Program-made: the position numbers and the translations under genes | The notes under the pieces: generated by a model | What the model saw: only the letters and a program-made list of their open reading frames with translations | Told to the model about the DNA's origin: nothing | The model's database searches: none | In this document: positions 32,802 to 41,386 of the stretch, one piece after another | Layout: every line of letters starts with the position of its first letter | Numbering within the stretch: the stretch's first letter is position 1 | Source: Hymenobacter sp. J193 | GTDB lineage: Bacteria > Bacteroidota > Bacteroidia > Cytophagales > Hymenobacteraceae | NCBI RefSeq assembly: GCF_024700075.1 | Contig: NZ_JAJONE010000004.1 | Location: 62,001-126,000 of the forward strand | Reading direction: 5' to 3' | Length of the DNA: 64,000 nucleotides

Positions 32802-33710
32802 TTAGATGGTGGAGGCCCGATTGATGACCCGCGACGGCACCGGCAGCACCAGCACCCGAGCCCCGTTCAGCTCGCGCAGCGTCACTTCCAGGTAACCCCG
32901 GTCGGTCGCCGCGTAGAGCGGAATGGCGTAGGTCAGGTAGCCGGTGGTACGGCCCGAAACGACCTGGTTAGTCCCGCCGCCGGAAGGGGCCAGTGGGCGG
33001 CGCGCTTCGTTCTTTTTCTTGGCCAGAAACTTCTTCTGGGCGTTTTCCACCAGCTGGAAGTCGGTGAAATCGACGTTGTAGTCGATGGCCGAGTGGTTGA
33101 TGACTTTAAAGCGCAGGTAAGTGAAGTCCCGGTCGTTGCGTACGTTGGCCAGAGAAAGCACTAGGTCGTTGTCGACCACGGCCACCGCTTGGTGCTCCTC
33201 CTTGGACTTGCGCAGCGCGGAGAGCTTGCCTTCCACGGCGGCTTTCTTCTCCCGCTCTTTGTCCAGCGCCAGCTCATTCTCCGGCGCCGAGCCCGCTACG
33301 GAGCCAGCACCATTGCTCAGGCCCAGGGCCCCGTCTTTCTGGAAGTCGTAGAGCTGCAGCACGGGCCGGTTCACATACACCAGCCGCCCCATCCAGTATT
33401 TGCTGCCGAAGCGGATGAGCATGGGGGTCGGCGGTGCGGACTTGCGGCGGGCGCGCACGAACACGGCGTTGGCTTCAATCTTTACCAGGTAGTTATTGGC
33501 CATGCCCACGTCGACCAGCGACACGGGGCCGCTGAACACGAGGTAGGTGGTAGAGCTGTCCGACACGGCCACGTCCAGCAGCGTGGGCGCAGTGTGCACC
33601 GCGGAGGAAGACGGCCGCAGCATGACCGACGGGGCAGAAGTGGTTTGGGCTGAGCTGGCCGAGGCCAGCAGCACCGGCAGGCCCAGGGCCAGCAGAAGTT
33701 TAGAAAACAT
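32802..33710 (-). CDS. traN: Conjugative transposon protein TraN (DUF4138, VirB9-like)
   Basis: The 302-residue protein has a signal peptide to about residue 22 (LLASASSAQT). The N-terminal domain carries VSDSSTTYLVFSGPVSLVDV and ANNYLVKIEANAVF, the DUF4138 pattern. The C-terminal half has FTYLRFKVINHSAIDYNVDF, the family signature. A short variable Glu/Lys segment (about 155-175) separates them. It lies 12 bp after TraM's downstream neighbour in the expected order (TraK, TraN, TraM) and forms the periplasmic and outer-membrane part of the T4SS core. Confidence 0.9.
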   Translation of the reverse strand: MFSKLLLALGLPVLLASASSAQTTSAPSVMLRPSSSAVHTAPTLLDVAVSDSSTTYLVFSGPVSLVDVGMANNYLVKIEANAVFVRARRKSAPPTPMLIRFGSKYWMGRLVYVNRPVLQLYDFQKDGALGLSNGAGSVAGSAPENELALDKEREKKAAVEGKLSALRKSKEEHQAVAVVDNDLVLSLANVRNDRDFTYLRFKVINHSAIDYNVDFTDFQLVENAQKKFLAKKKNEARRPLAPSGGGTNQVVSGRTTGYLTYAIPLYAATDRGYLEVTLRELNGARVLVLPVPSRVINRASTI

Positions 33711-33737
33711 GGGAATACGCTTTAGGAAGGAAGAGAC

Positions 33738-34502
33738 TTATTTGCCGGGCGATGCCGGGGAGGCCTGACCAGGGGCCACTGGGGAGACCGGAACGATGCC
33801 GGCGTCGGGAGCCCCGCCCCCCGCGCTGCGCTGGGCTTCCTGCAGGGCGCGCTGCCGGTCGGCTTCCTGCTCTTTCAGGGCTTGCAGCTCCTCGCGTGAC
33901 ACCTGCGGGTTGTAGGGGATGTAGTCGAAGTTGGTAATCAGCAGGCCGTAGGGGTTGGCATCCGAGCGGTTGGTTTCGGCCAGGTTGAACTTAGCAGCCA
34001 GCGGCAGGGGCTCTTTTTGCTCGCCCCCAATGAAAATGCGCTGCTTGATGTAGACCCGGCCCGACCAGGGGCGGTGGTTCATGTCCACGCTTACGCTGTC
34101 CACCGTCACCACATTGCGGGCGGCGTAGCGCTCGTAGTTCTGCAGCACCTGCCCGCGGGTGAACCCGTCGTAGATGCGCCGGCCGCCGCGGCCTTCGATA
34201 AGCGGCAGGGCGGCGTCCAGGTTGGTTTTGTAGGTGTACTGGTCGTGCCCAAACATGGTCAGCATGAAGTTGCGCACCAGGTTGCGGGCTTCGTAGGCGG
34301 TGTGCGTTTCGGTGGTGGGCGCCGAGAGTGCGGCCACCGAGCCGGTTTGGCCGACCACGTACACGCGGCGGCCGCTGTTCTCGTAGGCGCGGTACACCAG
34401 AAAGCCGGCGGCTAAGGCCACGAGCAGCAGGGCCAGCACGCTCCCCATGGCCAGGTTGCGCATGGTGGAGAAAGAGGTACTTAGGTTTTTGGCAGAATCC
34501 AT
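33738..34502 (-). CDS. traK: Conjugative transposon protein TraK (VirB8-like)
   Basis: The 254-residue protein has one N-terminal transmembrane helix at about 15-35 (LAMGSVLALLLVALAAGFLV). The periplasmic domain follows with VVGQTGSVAALSAPTTETHT, YEARNLVRNFMLTMFGHDQY and RNVVTVDSVSVDMNHRPWSG, all typical of TraK/VirB8 NTF2-like folds. The C-terminus has a charged coiled segment (REELQALKEQEADRQRALQE) and a Pro/Ala-rich tail, which is longer than usual. It lies in the tra operon between the lipoprotein and TraN. Confidence 0.9.
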   Translation of the reverse strand: MDSAKNLSTSFSTMRNLAMGSVLALLLVALAAGFLVYRAYENSGRRVYVVGQTGSVAALSAPTTETHTAYEARNLVRNFMLTMFGHDQYTYKTNLDAALPLIEGRGGRRIYDGFTRGQVLQNYERYAARNVVTVDSVSVDMNHRPWSGRVYIKQRIFIGGEQKEPLPLAAKFNLAETNRSDANPYGLLITNFDYIPYNPQVSREELQALKEQEADRQRALQEAQRSAGGGAPDAGIVPVSPVAPGQASPASPGK

Positions 34503-34567
34503 TGCAAATGCGGGTTAAGTCATCAAGAGGGGATGTAGGAGGCCGGGATTTTCTTCCCCACCGCCCC

Positions 34568-35197
34568 TTATTTGGCCAGGGGCAGGGAGATTTGCAGGCC
34601 CCGGTAGGGATAGGTTAGCAAGCCGGCGTCTTCACCGCCATCCGGGCTGGCGTAGGCGTAGAGCACCCCCTGAACCGTGACGGGCTGCGCGGGCCGCATC
34701 GGCACCACTTGGCCGCCCCGGTCGATGTCGCTGATGAAAAAGCCACGCAGCGAATCCTGGGCAGAGGGCAGCTGCAGCTTGCCGATGCCAGGCTTGCTCT
34801 TGCCAAAGCCCATCGGCTTCCAGCGCAGCACGGCCGCAAAGGGGATGCGGTAGCCCGGCCCTACTTTGGGGTAGCCCCGTTGGGCGCTCCGCAAGCCGGC
34901 CGGCAGGGCGAGGATGGCCGCGACCGGGGCCTGGCTGGTGACTGAAATCAGCTCCAGGTAGCCTTCTTCGGGCAGCATCTGGGCCACCCCAGGCGCTACG
35001 TTCACTGCCGACGCGGGCAGGGCCGGAGGCAGGGTAGTGGCGGCTTTCCAGGCATTCGCTTTGGCTTGCTCAGCGGGACTGCTGGCGTTGGTTTGCAGGG
35101 CGTCGACAAGGTGCGTGGCCGCCTTCTCCTCCTGGGATTGGCAGGCGCTGGCCAGGCCCAGGGCTAACAGGGACAGGTAACGGGTTGAATGGTTCAT
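34568..35197 (-). CDS. tra-operon lipoprotein of unknown function
   Basis: The 209-residue protein has lipobox LASAC near residue 19, a helical linker with an Ala-rich stretch, and a C-terminal beta-rich domain (PEEGYLELISVTSQAPVAAI, FAAVLRWKPMGFGKSKPGIG, LLTYPYRGLQISLPLAK). No family is recognised. Its place between TraJ and TraK is one where other Hymenobacter-type tra operons also carry a lipoprotein, so it may act as a VirB7-like partner of the core complex. That role is a guess from context. Confidence 0.55.
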   Translation of the reverse strand: MNHSTRYLSLLALGLASACQSQEEKAATHLVDALQTNASSPAEQAKANAWKAATTLPPALPASAVNVAPGVAQMLPEEGYLELISVTSQAPVAAILALPAGLRSAQRGYPKVGPGYRIPFAAVLRWKPMGFGKSKPGIGKLQLPSAQDSLRGFFISDIDRGGQVVPMRPAQPVTVQGVLYAYASPDGGEDAGLLTYPYRGLQISLPLAK

Positions 35198-35215
35198 CGA
35201 AAAAAAGAGGATTGG

Positions 35216-36334
35216 TTAAACCGTCCACAGCCCGGAGGGGCGTTGCCGGTAGGAAGGATTCAGCGCGTCCGACATGGTGATGGTGGGCAGGCCCGCCGAA
35301 GCCGAGCTGCCGCCACTTGGCGCGGGCGTCCCGCCGCCGGAGCTGCCACCACCATCACCACCTCCGCCGCCCGCGCTGCCGCCGGCTGCTTTGCTGCCGC
35401 CGCCCATGGCGCGGCCGATGGCGCCGGATACGCCGTGCCCGCCGCCATTCATGCCTGCCGAGACGCCGGCGCCCGCCGCGGCCGCCGATGCGGCCATGCC
35501 CACCACCGAGCCCACGAAGCTTTGGGCGGCCGAGGAGCCGATGATGAGGCTGGTCAGGTAGGGCACCATGAGGTAGAGCATGATGAAGGCGACCGACACC
35601 ACCAGTTGCTTGGTGTCTTGCTCGACGGCGGCCGGCCCCGCGAACACCCCGCCGAACGTGGTATTGGAGGACGTGTAGTAGGTGTAGAGCAGGTCCAGCA
35701 GGGCAAACGACAGCCCCCAGAACTGCACGGCCAGGAAGTTTTGCAGCCACTTCATCGCCAGTTGGCCGAAGGAAGGAATAACCGACAGGCAGATGGAAAT
35801 GGGGCCGCAGACAAACAGAAACCCGAGAATGAACTGCTGGATGAACTGCATGATTTGCCGAATCAGCAGCACCACTTCCCCGGTCACCAGCTGCAGCAGG
35901 ATGTTGGTTAAGCTGAATGAGGTGATGGTTTTCAGCAGGTTACTGATTTCGTCCACTCCTTGCTCGACCACCGTTTTCTGCGAGAGGGTGTCAGCGCTGC
36001 TGATGGTGGCGCCCAGCGCCGAAGCGGCCGTCGAACCGTCCGGGGTGGCAAAGAGCCGGGTGAAATTGGCGACCCCCGAGCTGAGCGTGTCAATCAGCTC
36101 CTGGTAGAAAAAGAGCAGGAAGAATATCCACACCGCCTTGAGGATGGGACCCCAGTCCATGGAGAGCCCGTGGCCCGAGAGGAAGCCCCGCCCGACGGTG
36201 TAGAGCAGGGCAATGAGCATGAAGGTGGGCGTGATGAAGCGGCAGGCGCGCAGCACGATTTGCAGGGTCTGGTCGCAGGCGCTCAGAAACGTCGGGTCGG
36301 CCCCGTAGGCGACCATTAGGTAGCAGCCGCTCAT
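35216..36334 (-). CDS. traJ: Conjugative transposon protein TraJ (VirB6/TrbL-like)
   Basis: The 372-residue protein has about seven hydrophobic helices from residue 30 to 270, including LRACRFITPTFMLIALLYTV, VWIFFLLFFYQELIDTL and LVTGEVVLLIRQIMQFIQQF. A Gly/Ser/Ala-rich C-terminal tail (about 295-360) is low complexity and longer than in CTnDOT TraJ. It is the polytopic channel component of the T4SS. The start overlaps the last 4 bp of the TraG gene (ATGA-type overlap), a sign of translational coupling. Confidence 0.88.
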   Translation of the reverse strand: MSGCYLMVAYGADPTFLSACDQTLQIVLRACRFITPTFMLIALLYTVGRGFLSGHGLSMDWGPILKAVWIFFLLFFYQELIDTLSSGVANFTRLFATPDGSTAASALGATISSADTLSQKTVVEQGVDEISNLLKTITSFSLTNILLQLVTGEVVLLIRQIMQFIQQFILGFLFVCGPISICLSVIPSFGQLAMKWLQNFLAVQFWGLSFALLDLLYTYYTSSNTTFGGVFAGPAAVEQDTKQLVVSVAFIMLYLMVPYLTSLIIGSSAAQSFVGSVVGMAASAAAAGAGVSAGMNGGGHGVSGAIGRAMGGGSKAAGGSAGGGGGDGGGSSGGGTPAPSGGSSASAGLPTITMSDALNPSYRQRPSGLWTV

Positions 36335-38946
36335 TTGGCCAGTACGCCCGTGCGGGCCTGTTTATCTTCCACAAACTGGTCCACGGCGTAGTCCAGGCGC
36401 TGCACCTTGACGGGCTCGTACTGCGGATTGCCCTCGGCGTCCAGCTGCAGCCGGCCGCTTTTGTCGAGCACTGGCTTGCGGTTGGTTTGCTGGTAGAACT
36501 TCACCAGCTTGTTGAGGTAGTTGCGCTCCACGGGCTTGGAGGTGAGAATGGCATCGAGCTGCGGGGAGGCTTCCACTCCGAATATCTTGCCCTTGGCGCC
36601 CTGCTTGATGAATATTTCGCGCAGCGCGTCCGTGGAGCGCACCGACTTAATCAAATCCATCTCGTGCCCCGTGAGGCCGAGCGGGGGTTGCAGCTGGGCC
36701 AGAGAGTCCGGGTTAACGTGGCGCAGGATAATCTTGGTGGCCGAGTTATTGATGATGGCCGGGCCGATTTTGCTGCTGGTAATCTCGGTGATGCCCTGGG
36801 TGATGATGGTGACTGAGCCGTTGGTTTTGCGGATGGTGCGGTACATCGACTCGATGAATTCCGAGAGCACGCCCGAAAGCATGGTCCAAGCCTCGTCCAG
36901 GGCGATGTACTTGATGTCGTCAGGGAACTTGCGGAACAGGTCCAGGCTCAGTTCGGTGATAAGCATGGCCACCACGGGGTAGAGGTCGGGGTCGGCCTGC
37001 ACCTTGGCCAGGTCAAAGCAAATGAGCCGGTACTCGGACAAGTCCACGTCGCGCCGGGCGTTGAGCACCCGCTCGTAGCGGCCGCCGGTGATGTACTGGC
37101 CCAGCACCAGGAAGAACTGGTGCATGTCGATATACTTCAGATTCTTCTGGTACTGCCGGCGGGCCCCGTCCAGCGGGTCCGGCTCCACCCCGTCGCCGGG
37201 CTGCGCCACGGGCTTCTGCATTTCGTGGTCAAACTGCTCGACGAACTTATAAAAGCTTTCCATTCCCGGAAATTCCTCGTCCTTCTGATTCAGGCGGTCG
37301 CTCTCGTTCAGGCAGGTGTAGTACTCAATCAGAAAGCGGCTTAGAATGGTCCGTTCCGACTTATCGAGGCCGGTATCCTTGCCGCCCTTCCAGAGCGCGG
37401 CGAGCAAAGCCAGGTGAAAGTTGGTTTTCTCGTCGTTGTAGAGCCACTTGCCCGAAGCGTCGCGCGGCACGATGAAAGGGTTGAATTCAATCGGCCGCTG
37501 CGGGTCGTACTCGAAGTAGGTGTGGTCGAAGTCTTCGCCGTTGAGCGACTGCAGCACGTTGCGGTAGGTGCCGCCCACGTCCATGATAATCTGCCGGGCG
37601 CCCTTCTCGAAGCGCTGCACAATCAAATTGCCGAAGGTGTAGCTCTTGCCCGAGCCCGAGGGGCCGATGACAATGGCGTTCTGGTTATCCAGCGCGGTGT
37701 TGAACAGGTTCACCTGCACCAGGTTGCGGAACCTATCGGTCAGGTACTCCCCGACCGGGTCCGTCTTGTATGTCGCCGTCCAGTGCGTGTAGCAGGCGCC
37801 GCGGTCGGAAGAGCAGGTCAGCCAGCGGTCCGGCACCTGCCAGGCGTTGCCGGGCAGCAGGCCGAAGAACACGGGCAGGGCCAGGTAGCTTTCTACCACG
37901 CTTTCCGTGCCGAACATGTACCGGAACGCCGCCGTGGCCTTCTCGACGTTTTCGCGCCGGCTGTTGTCGTTGGTGTCCCAGAGCAGCAGTGAGAGGTGCA
38001 GGCCGACAATCTGCTTGTTCTCGGCCCTTACTTCAGCGGTGAACTCCTCTACTTCCGCCGCCCGCAGCGCATTGTCCTGGGTGGAGAGAAACGAGAGCGA
38101 GGCGTTGAGCTTGCGGTCGGTATCCAGGCTGCTGAGTTCGGCGCGGGTGTCCTGCACGAGCATCGCCTGGGTGAGCACGTGCGGGCACTGCAGCACGTGG
38201 GTGAGCGGGTAGAGCATGGGCGCGGTCACGCCGTAGCTGTTCTTGACCGCCGCGTGGGCCTCGCTGCCCTGGCCCACCATCGAGAGGATGTTGACCTTGT
38301 GCTCCCCGACGCTGAGCGTGCCCAGGTCGTTGCCGATTTCGCGCTCCTGCCGGGTAGGCTGGCCGTCGAAATTGAGGTTGAAGTACTGCAGGTAGAGCTG
38401 GTGCATCTCGCGGCTGCTCATGCGCTCAAACGCCACCCCGCCTAGGTTTTTGAGGCCTTGGGTAAATTCCACGGCGCCAGCTTCGGCCACCTCTAGCGTG
38501 TGCACGAGCTGTGCAAAGGGATTCTTGATGAGGGCCTCCCCGGCCCGGGCCACCAGGGCGTTTACGGCATTGGTCCGGGTGGTTTTCACCGCAACCGGCG
38601 CGAAGGAGAGAAACAGGTAGGACTTCTGGAACAGTACGAGCCGCTCGAAGAAGTGCTTGTTCATCTTGCCCTCGAAGTAGGTCTGCTGCGTTTTGTCTTC
38701 GCGGTAGGGCCGGTCGTAGTAGACGTCGGTTTTCTGCACGATGGTGCCCACCGGCAGGGGCCGTATCACGCCCACAAGTGCCGTTTGGAAGGCGTCGTAA
38801 TCTTCGACCGTCCAGCTTTCCATCTCGGCCGGCTCAATCACGAAGCCCACGGCGACGCGGCCGTCCTTGAAGACCACCTTGTTTTCTTCAAAGGAATGCA
38901 CCGGCATCACCGCGTTAAACGCGGTTGTTTTGGGTGTTTTTGCCAT
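36331..38946 (-). CDS. traG: Conjugative transposon ATPase TraG (VirB4-like)
   Basis: The 871-residue protein starts MAKTPKTTAFNAVMPVHSFE and contains the Walker A GPSGSGKSYT at about 427-436. Walker B LICFDLAKVQ and the RNKTNGSVTIITQGI region near 700 fit the VirB4 C-terminal RecA domain. N-terminal domain features (FKDGRVAVGFVIEPAEMESW, KNPFAQLVHTLEVAEAGAV) fit TraG. It is the inner-membrane-associated energiser of pilus assembly. It overlaps TraF by 32 bp and TraJ by 4 bp. Length is normal for CTn TraG. Confidence 0.93.
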   Translation of the reverse strand: MAKTPKTTAFNAVMPVHSFEENKVVFKDGRVAVGFVIEPAEMESWTVEDYDAFQTALVGVIRPLPVGTIVQKTDVYYDRPYREDKTQQTYFEGKMNKHFFERLVLFQKSYLFLSFAPVAVKTTRTNAVNALVARAGEALIKNPFAQLVHTLEVAEAGAVEFTQGLKNLGGVAFERMSSREMHQLYLQYFNLNFDGQPTRQEREIGNDLGTLSVGEHKVNILSMVGQGSEAHAAVKNSYGVTAPMLYPLTHVLQCPHVLTQAMLVQDTRAELSSLDTDRKLNASLSFLSTQDNALRAAEVEEFTAEVRAENKQIVGLHLSLLLWDTNDNSRRENVEKATAAFRYMFGTESVVESYLALPVFFGLLPGNAWQVPDRWLTCSSDRGACYTHWTATYKTDPVGEYLTDRFRNLVQVNLFNTALDNQNAIVIGPSGSGKSYTFGNLIVQRFEKGARQIIMDVGGTYRNVLQSLNGEDFDHTYFEYDPQRPIEFNPFIVPRDASGKWLYNDEKTNFHLALLAALWKGGKDTGLDKSERTILSRFLIEYYTCLNESDRLNQKDEEFPGMESFYKFVEQFDHEMQKPVAQPGDGVEPDPLDGARRQYQKNLKYIDMHQFFLVLGQYITGGRYERVLNARRDVDLSEYRLICFDLAKVQADPDLYPVVAMLITELSLDLFRKFPDDIKYIALDEAWTMLSGVLSEFIESMYRTIRKTNGSVTIITQGITEITSSKIGPAIINNSATKIILRHVNPDSLAQLQPPLGLTGHEMDLIKSVRSTDALREIFIKQGAKGKIFGVEASPQLDAILTSKPVERNYLNKLVKFYQQTNRKPVLDKSGRLQLDAEGNPQYEPVKVQRLDYAVDQFVEDKQARTGVLAK

Positions 38947-39241
38947 GAGGGGGAAAGGGTAATAGTCCCACCGCCAGGCGGCGGGGCTGAATGAAGGTGT
39001 AGGAAAGCCACCCCATCAGAAAGCCGGGGGCCTGGGTCCGGGTGAGGTAGCGCAGGCCCAGGAGGAGGCCGATTTCCGACAGGATGACCAGCAGGTAGAC
39101 CATGCGCGGAATCTTGACCGCCATGCCCAGAAAGCCGAGCAACAGCACGGAGCCGATGAACAGGCCCACCAGCAGGCCCAGGTCCTGCAGGTTCATGCCC
39201 AGCACCTGGGCGGGCCGCTCGATGGATTTATAGGAGCGCAT
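38915..39241 (-). CDS. traF: Conjugative transposon protein TraF (DUF4133, VirB3-like)
   Basis: The 108-residue protein has two close transmembrane helices (LLVGLFIGSVLLLGFLGMAV and MVYLLVILSEIGLLLGLRYL) and the motif YKSIERPAQVLGMNLQDLGL near the N-terminus. This pattern matches the TraF/DUF4133 family that interacts with the VirB4 ATPase. The 3' end overlaps the traG start by 32 bp, and the gene follows traE after 12 bp. A slightly longer basic tail (PPHGKNTQNNRV) than usual is present. Confidence 0.85.
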   Translation of the reverse strand: MRSYKSIERPAQVLGMNLQDLGLLVGLFIGSVLLLGFLGMAVKIPRMVYLLVILSEIGLLLGLRYLTRTQAPGFLMGWLSYTFIQPRRLAVGLLPFPPHGKNTQNNRV

Positions 39242-39253
39242 CGTGGCAGCGGC

Positions 39254-39667
39254 TTAGTTGGTCAAGCCGCCGCCTTCGCTGCCACCCACGGCACTCACTA
39301 AGTCGTCCTTGAAGAGCTGGAAGCCGAACCAGAGCAGCACCCCGCCCACGAGCCAGCCCAGGGAGCCCAGCGCGTCTGGGGAGCCCTGGATAAACTTCAT
39401 CACCACCCGAATCAAGCCGATTATGAGGATGATGGCGAAAATGACCTGCACGATGCCAATGACTTTCTCCTTGACCTGGGTGAGGGCCGCTTCGGCGCTT
39501 TGGGCCCGGGCCGCGCCGGTTGAGAGGGCCAGTACTGTAAGCAGCGCGTAGCCGCGCTGCTCCAACTTAGAGGGTTGGTAGGTCTGGCCGGCCGCCAGCA
39601 GATTCAGGCCGTGGGCGGCGGCAGTAGTTGCGCCGCGGCGCAGGGAGGTGAACAGGGGTGTTTGCAT
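39254..39667 (-). CDS. traE: Conjugative transposon protein TraE (DUF4134, VirB2-like pilin)
   Basis: The 137-residue protein has a long leader region (about 1-55 with QRGYALLTVLALSTGAARAQ, cleavage likely after ARAQ) and two hydrophobic helices (KVIGIVQVIFAIILIIGLIR and GSLGWLVGGVLLWFGFQLF) of the DUF4134 type. It probably forms the conjugative pilus. It is first of the core tra genes and ends with the typical Ser/Gly-rich tail. The long leader could instead start at an internal Met. Confidence 0.85.
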   Translation of the reverse strand: MQTPLFTSLRRGATTAAAHGLNLLAAGQTYQPSKLEQRGYALLTVLALSTGAARAQSAEAALTQVKEKVIGIVQVIFAIILIIGLIRVVMKFIQGSPDALGSLGWLVGGVLLWFGFQLFKDDLVSAVGGSEGGGLTN

Positions 39668-39720
39668 GGAAAAAGTAGGAGGGTGAAAAGGTGAATAGGG
39701 TGAGAGGTAAGGCCCGCGCC

Positions 39721-40209
39721 TCAGGCAGTAGCGGGTGCGGCGCGTTGGTTTTTCAGCGCCTCGTTCATCACCAGGCGCATTTTGGCCCGCCGCTCGGCGG
39801 CGGTCAACTCCACGCCGCGGTTGTGCGCGTCGGTCGCCGTGGGCGCTGGGGCCGTGATGTAGTTGTGCTTGGCCCCTTCGGGCAGCTGGCCCGCTTCTGC
39901 CGCAGCCGGGGGAGTCTGGTCATCGGCCTGACTATCAGCTGCGATTGCCGCGGCCGTTTCCGTCGGGGCGTCCGTCGGGGCTGCTTCCGCTTCTGCCACC
40001 GCCACGTCAGCCGCCGCGTCCGCCACGGGAGGCGCTTGCGGCGGCGCATCCTGGAAGTCGGCCAGCCGATAGTGCCGGGTGCGCAGCGAGGCGTGGTTGC
40101 CGTCGAGCGCGGGCGAGGCCAGGGTACTGCCGGCACCCGCTGGCATGGCGTAGCGCCACCAAAGCCCGCCCAGGGCCACTAGGAGCAGAAAGAGCACCAA
40201 CCACAGCAT
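39721..40209 (-). CDS. Single-pass Ala-rich envelope protein, first gene of the tra unit
   Basis: The ATG at 40209 (a TTG start 9 bp earlier is possible) gives 162 residues. An N-terminal helix (MLWLVLFLLLVALGGLWWRY) is followed by an extended Ala/Pro/Asp/Glu-rich region with few hydrophobic residues (AAADVAVAEAEAAPTDAPTE). A C-terminal basic helix (TAAERRAKMRLVMNEALKNQ) closes the protein. No family is recognised. A regulatory inverted repeat lies about 50 bp upstream. Confidence 0.55.
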   Translation of the reverse strand: MLWLVLFLLLVALGGLWWRYAMPAGAGSTLASPALDGNHASLRTRHYRLADFQDAPPQAPPVADAAADVAVAEAEAAPTDAPTETAAAIAADSQADDQTPPAAAEAGQLPEGAKHNYITAPAPTATDAHNRGVELTAAERRAKMRLVMNEALKNQRAAPATA

Positions 40210-40254
40210 GGGTTTCAAGCAACAGGTCGAAGTTTTTTATGAGCAATTGCGGCA

Positions 40255-40279
40255 ACTATACGGAGCACTTCCGTATAAG
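40255..40279 (+). promoter_or_regulatory. Inverted repeat between the divergent tra and DNA-processing units
   Basis: TATACGGA (40257-40264) and TCCGTATA (40270-40277) are exact inverted copies separated by five bases. They lie in the roughly 220-bp divergent intergenic region, about 50 bp before the tra start. A dimeric repressor operator is the simplest reading. Confidence 0.55.
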
Positions 40280-40429
40280 TTCTGTTTTAGGAGAAGTTTT
40301 GAAGAAGCTACGCCGAAGCTTTGCGGGTGTTCTTGCCCCGAAGCCGACGTGGTTAAATGCCCGCAGCAAGTGCGGTAGTGCAGACGGCCGGCTGGTTTGC
40401 TACCTTGCGCGCCCTCCAATTGCTGCTGC

Positions 40430-40855
40430 ATGAACACTTCTATTCCCACTCCCCCGACTACTACCCCAGTAGAGCCGGTCAATGCGGGCTTTCCTGACCC
40501 CGCGCTCATCGTTTCCTATGCCACCGTTCTGCGCTACATCCGCCACCGCCTCAACACGCTACTGCACGGGCAGCTCAAGCCCTGGGCCCAGCAGCATAAG
40601 TTCAACTACGCCCGGCTGATTGAAATCAAAAAGCTGGAGGAGGAAACCCAGGCCGTGCTCTTGCAGCGGCTGATGACCCACTTCCAGTTCCCCACCGAGC
40701 TGCTGCGCATCATCGTGCACCAGTCGCGCCGCCACTTTTTCCTGTTCACCTCGCCCGACAGCCTGACCCGCTTCAAGGCCGAGCTCAACCTCTTCGACAA
40801 CCCACCCTTCGACGCCCCGGCGCCACCTACTACGCCCACTTCATCCCCTAACTAG
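40430..40855 (+). CDS. Small plasmid-type protein, paralogue A
   Basis: The ATG at 40430 gives 141 residues with a Pro/Thr-rich N-terminus and an alpha-helical core (LIVSYATVLRYIRHRLNTLL, FNYARLIEIKKLEEETQAVL, QRLMTHFQFPTELLRIIVHQ). A TACCTTG -7-like box is at 40401-40407. The core aligns by pattern with the neighbour at 40901 (both have a YxxxxRY(I/V) start, a (T/S)x(F/Y)PTEL or FETELV block and a FLFxSPD or LFADAA end), so they look like tandem paralogues. No known family is recognised. DNA-binding or replication-linked function is only a guess from position beside a primase-like gene. Confidence 0.6.
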   Translation: MNTSIPTPPTTTPVEPVNAGFPDPALIVSYATVLRYIRHRLNTLLHGQLKPWAQQHKFNYARLIEIKKLEEETQAVLLQRLMTHFQFPTELLRIIVHQSRRHFFLFTSPDSLTRFKAELNLFDNPPFDAPAPPTTPTSSPN

Positions 40856-40900
40856 CGGAAAGGCCCTGGAGCCCGACCGCTCCACGTTGCTCTTTTCCCT

Positions 40901-41299
40901 ATGCCTGCTTCCGTTGCTTCCCGCCGCCCGGCCAGCAAACCTGCGACTACCCCGGCCGCCTTGGGCCCCCAACTGCCCAATCCGGCTCTGGCCATAGCCT
41001 ATGATGAAGCCCGGCGCTACGTGCAGCTGCGACTGCGCAGCCTGCCCCACGGGGGCCTGCGGGCCACCTGCACCGCCTATGGCTTTCCCTACACGACCAG
41101 CGTGGGCCTGAAAACCGGTAGCCTGCAGCGCGAAGAGTACCGCCTGGTGCAGAAGCACCTGCGCGTGTTCGGCTTCGAGACCGAACTGGTGCGCCTGTAC
41201 GTGAGCGGCCAGCTCTGCGAGCACTACCTTTTTGCCGACGCGGCGCTGCTGGCCACGCTGCGCGAGCAGCTGGCCGCCCACGAGGAGCTGGTCAGCTAG
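40901..41299 (+). CDS. Small plasmid-type protein, paralogue B
   Basis: The 132-residue protein has a Pro/Ala-rich leader and a helical core (LAIAYDEARRYVQLRLRSLP, SLQREEYRLVQKHLRVFGFE, FLFADAALLATLREQLAAHE pattern) similar in plan to the gene at 40430. Both lie 45 bp apart, in the same direction, upstream of the toprim protein gene, and the three probably form an operon. The family is not recognised. Conserved between the two copies are the acidic Glu-rich turn and the aromatic block, but cysteines are not. Confidence 0.6.
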   Translation: MPASVASRRPASKPATTPAALGPQLPNPALAIAYDEARRYVQLRLRSLPHGGLRATCTAYGFPYTTSVGLKTGSLQREEYRLVQKHLRVFGFETELVRLYVSGQLCEHYLFADAALLATLREQLAAHEELVS

Positions 41300-41386
41300 C
41301 TGCCCCTCCCCTACTGCTTTTTGGTTTTGATTCCCGCCCCGGATTCCGGCGGCGCGGCTGGTTTGTACCCCTTCCATTCTACTTCT

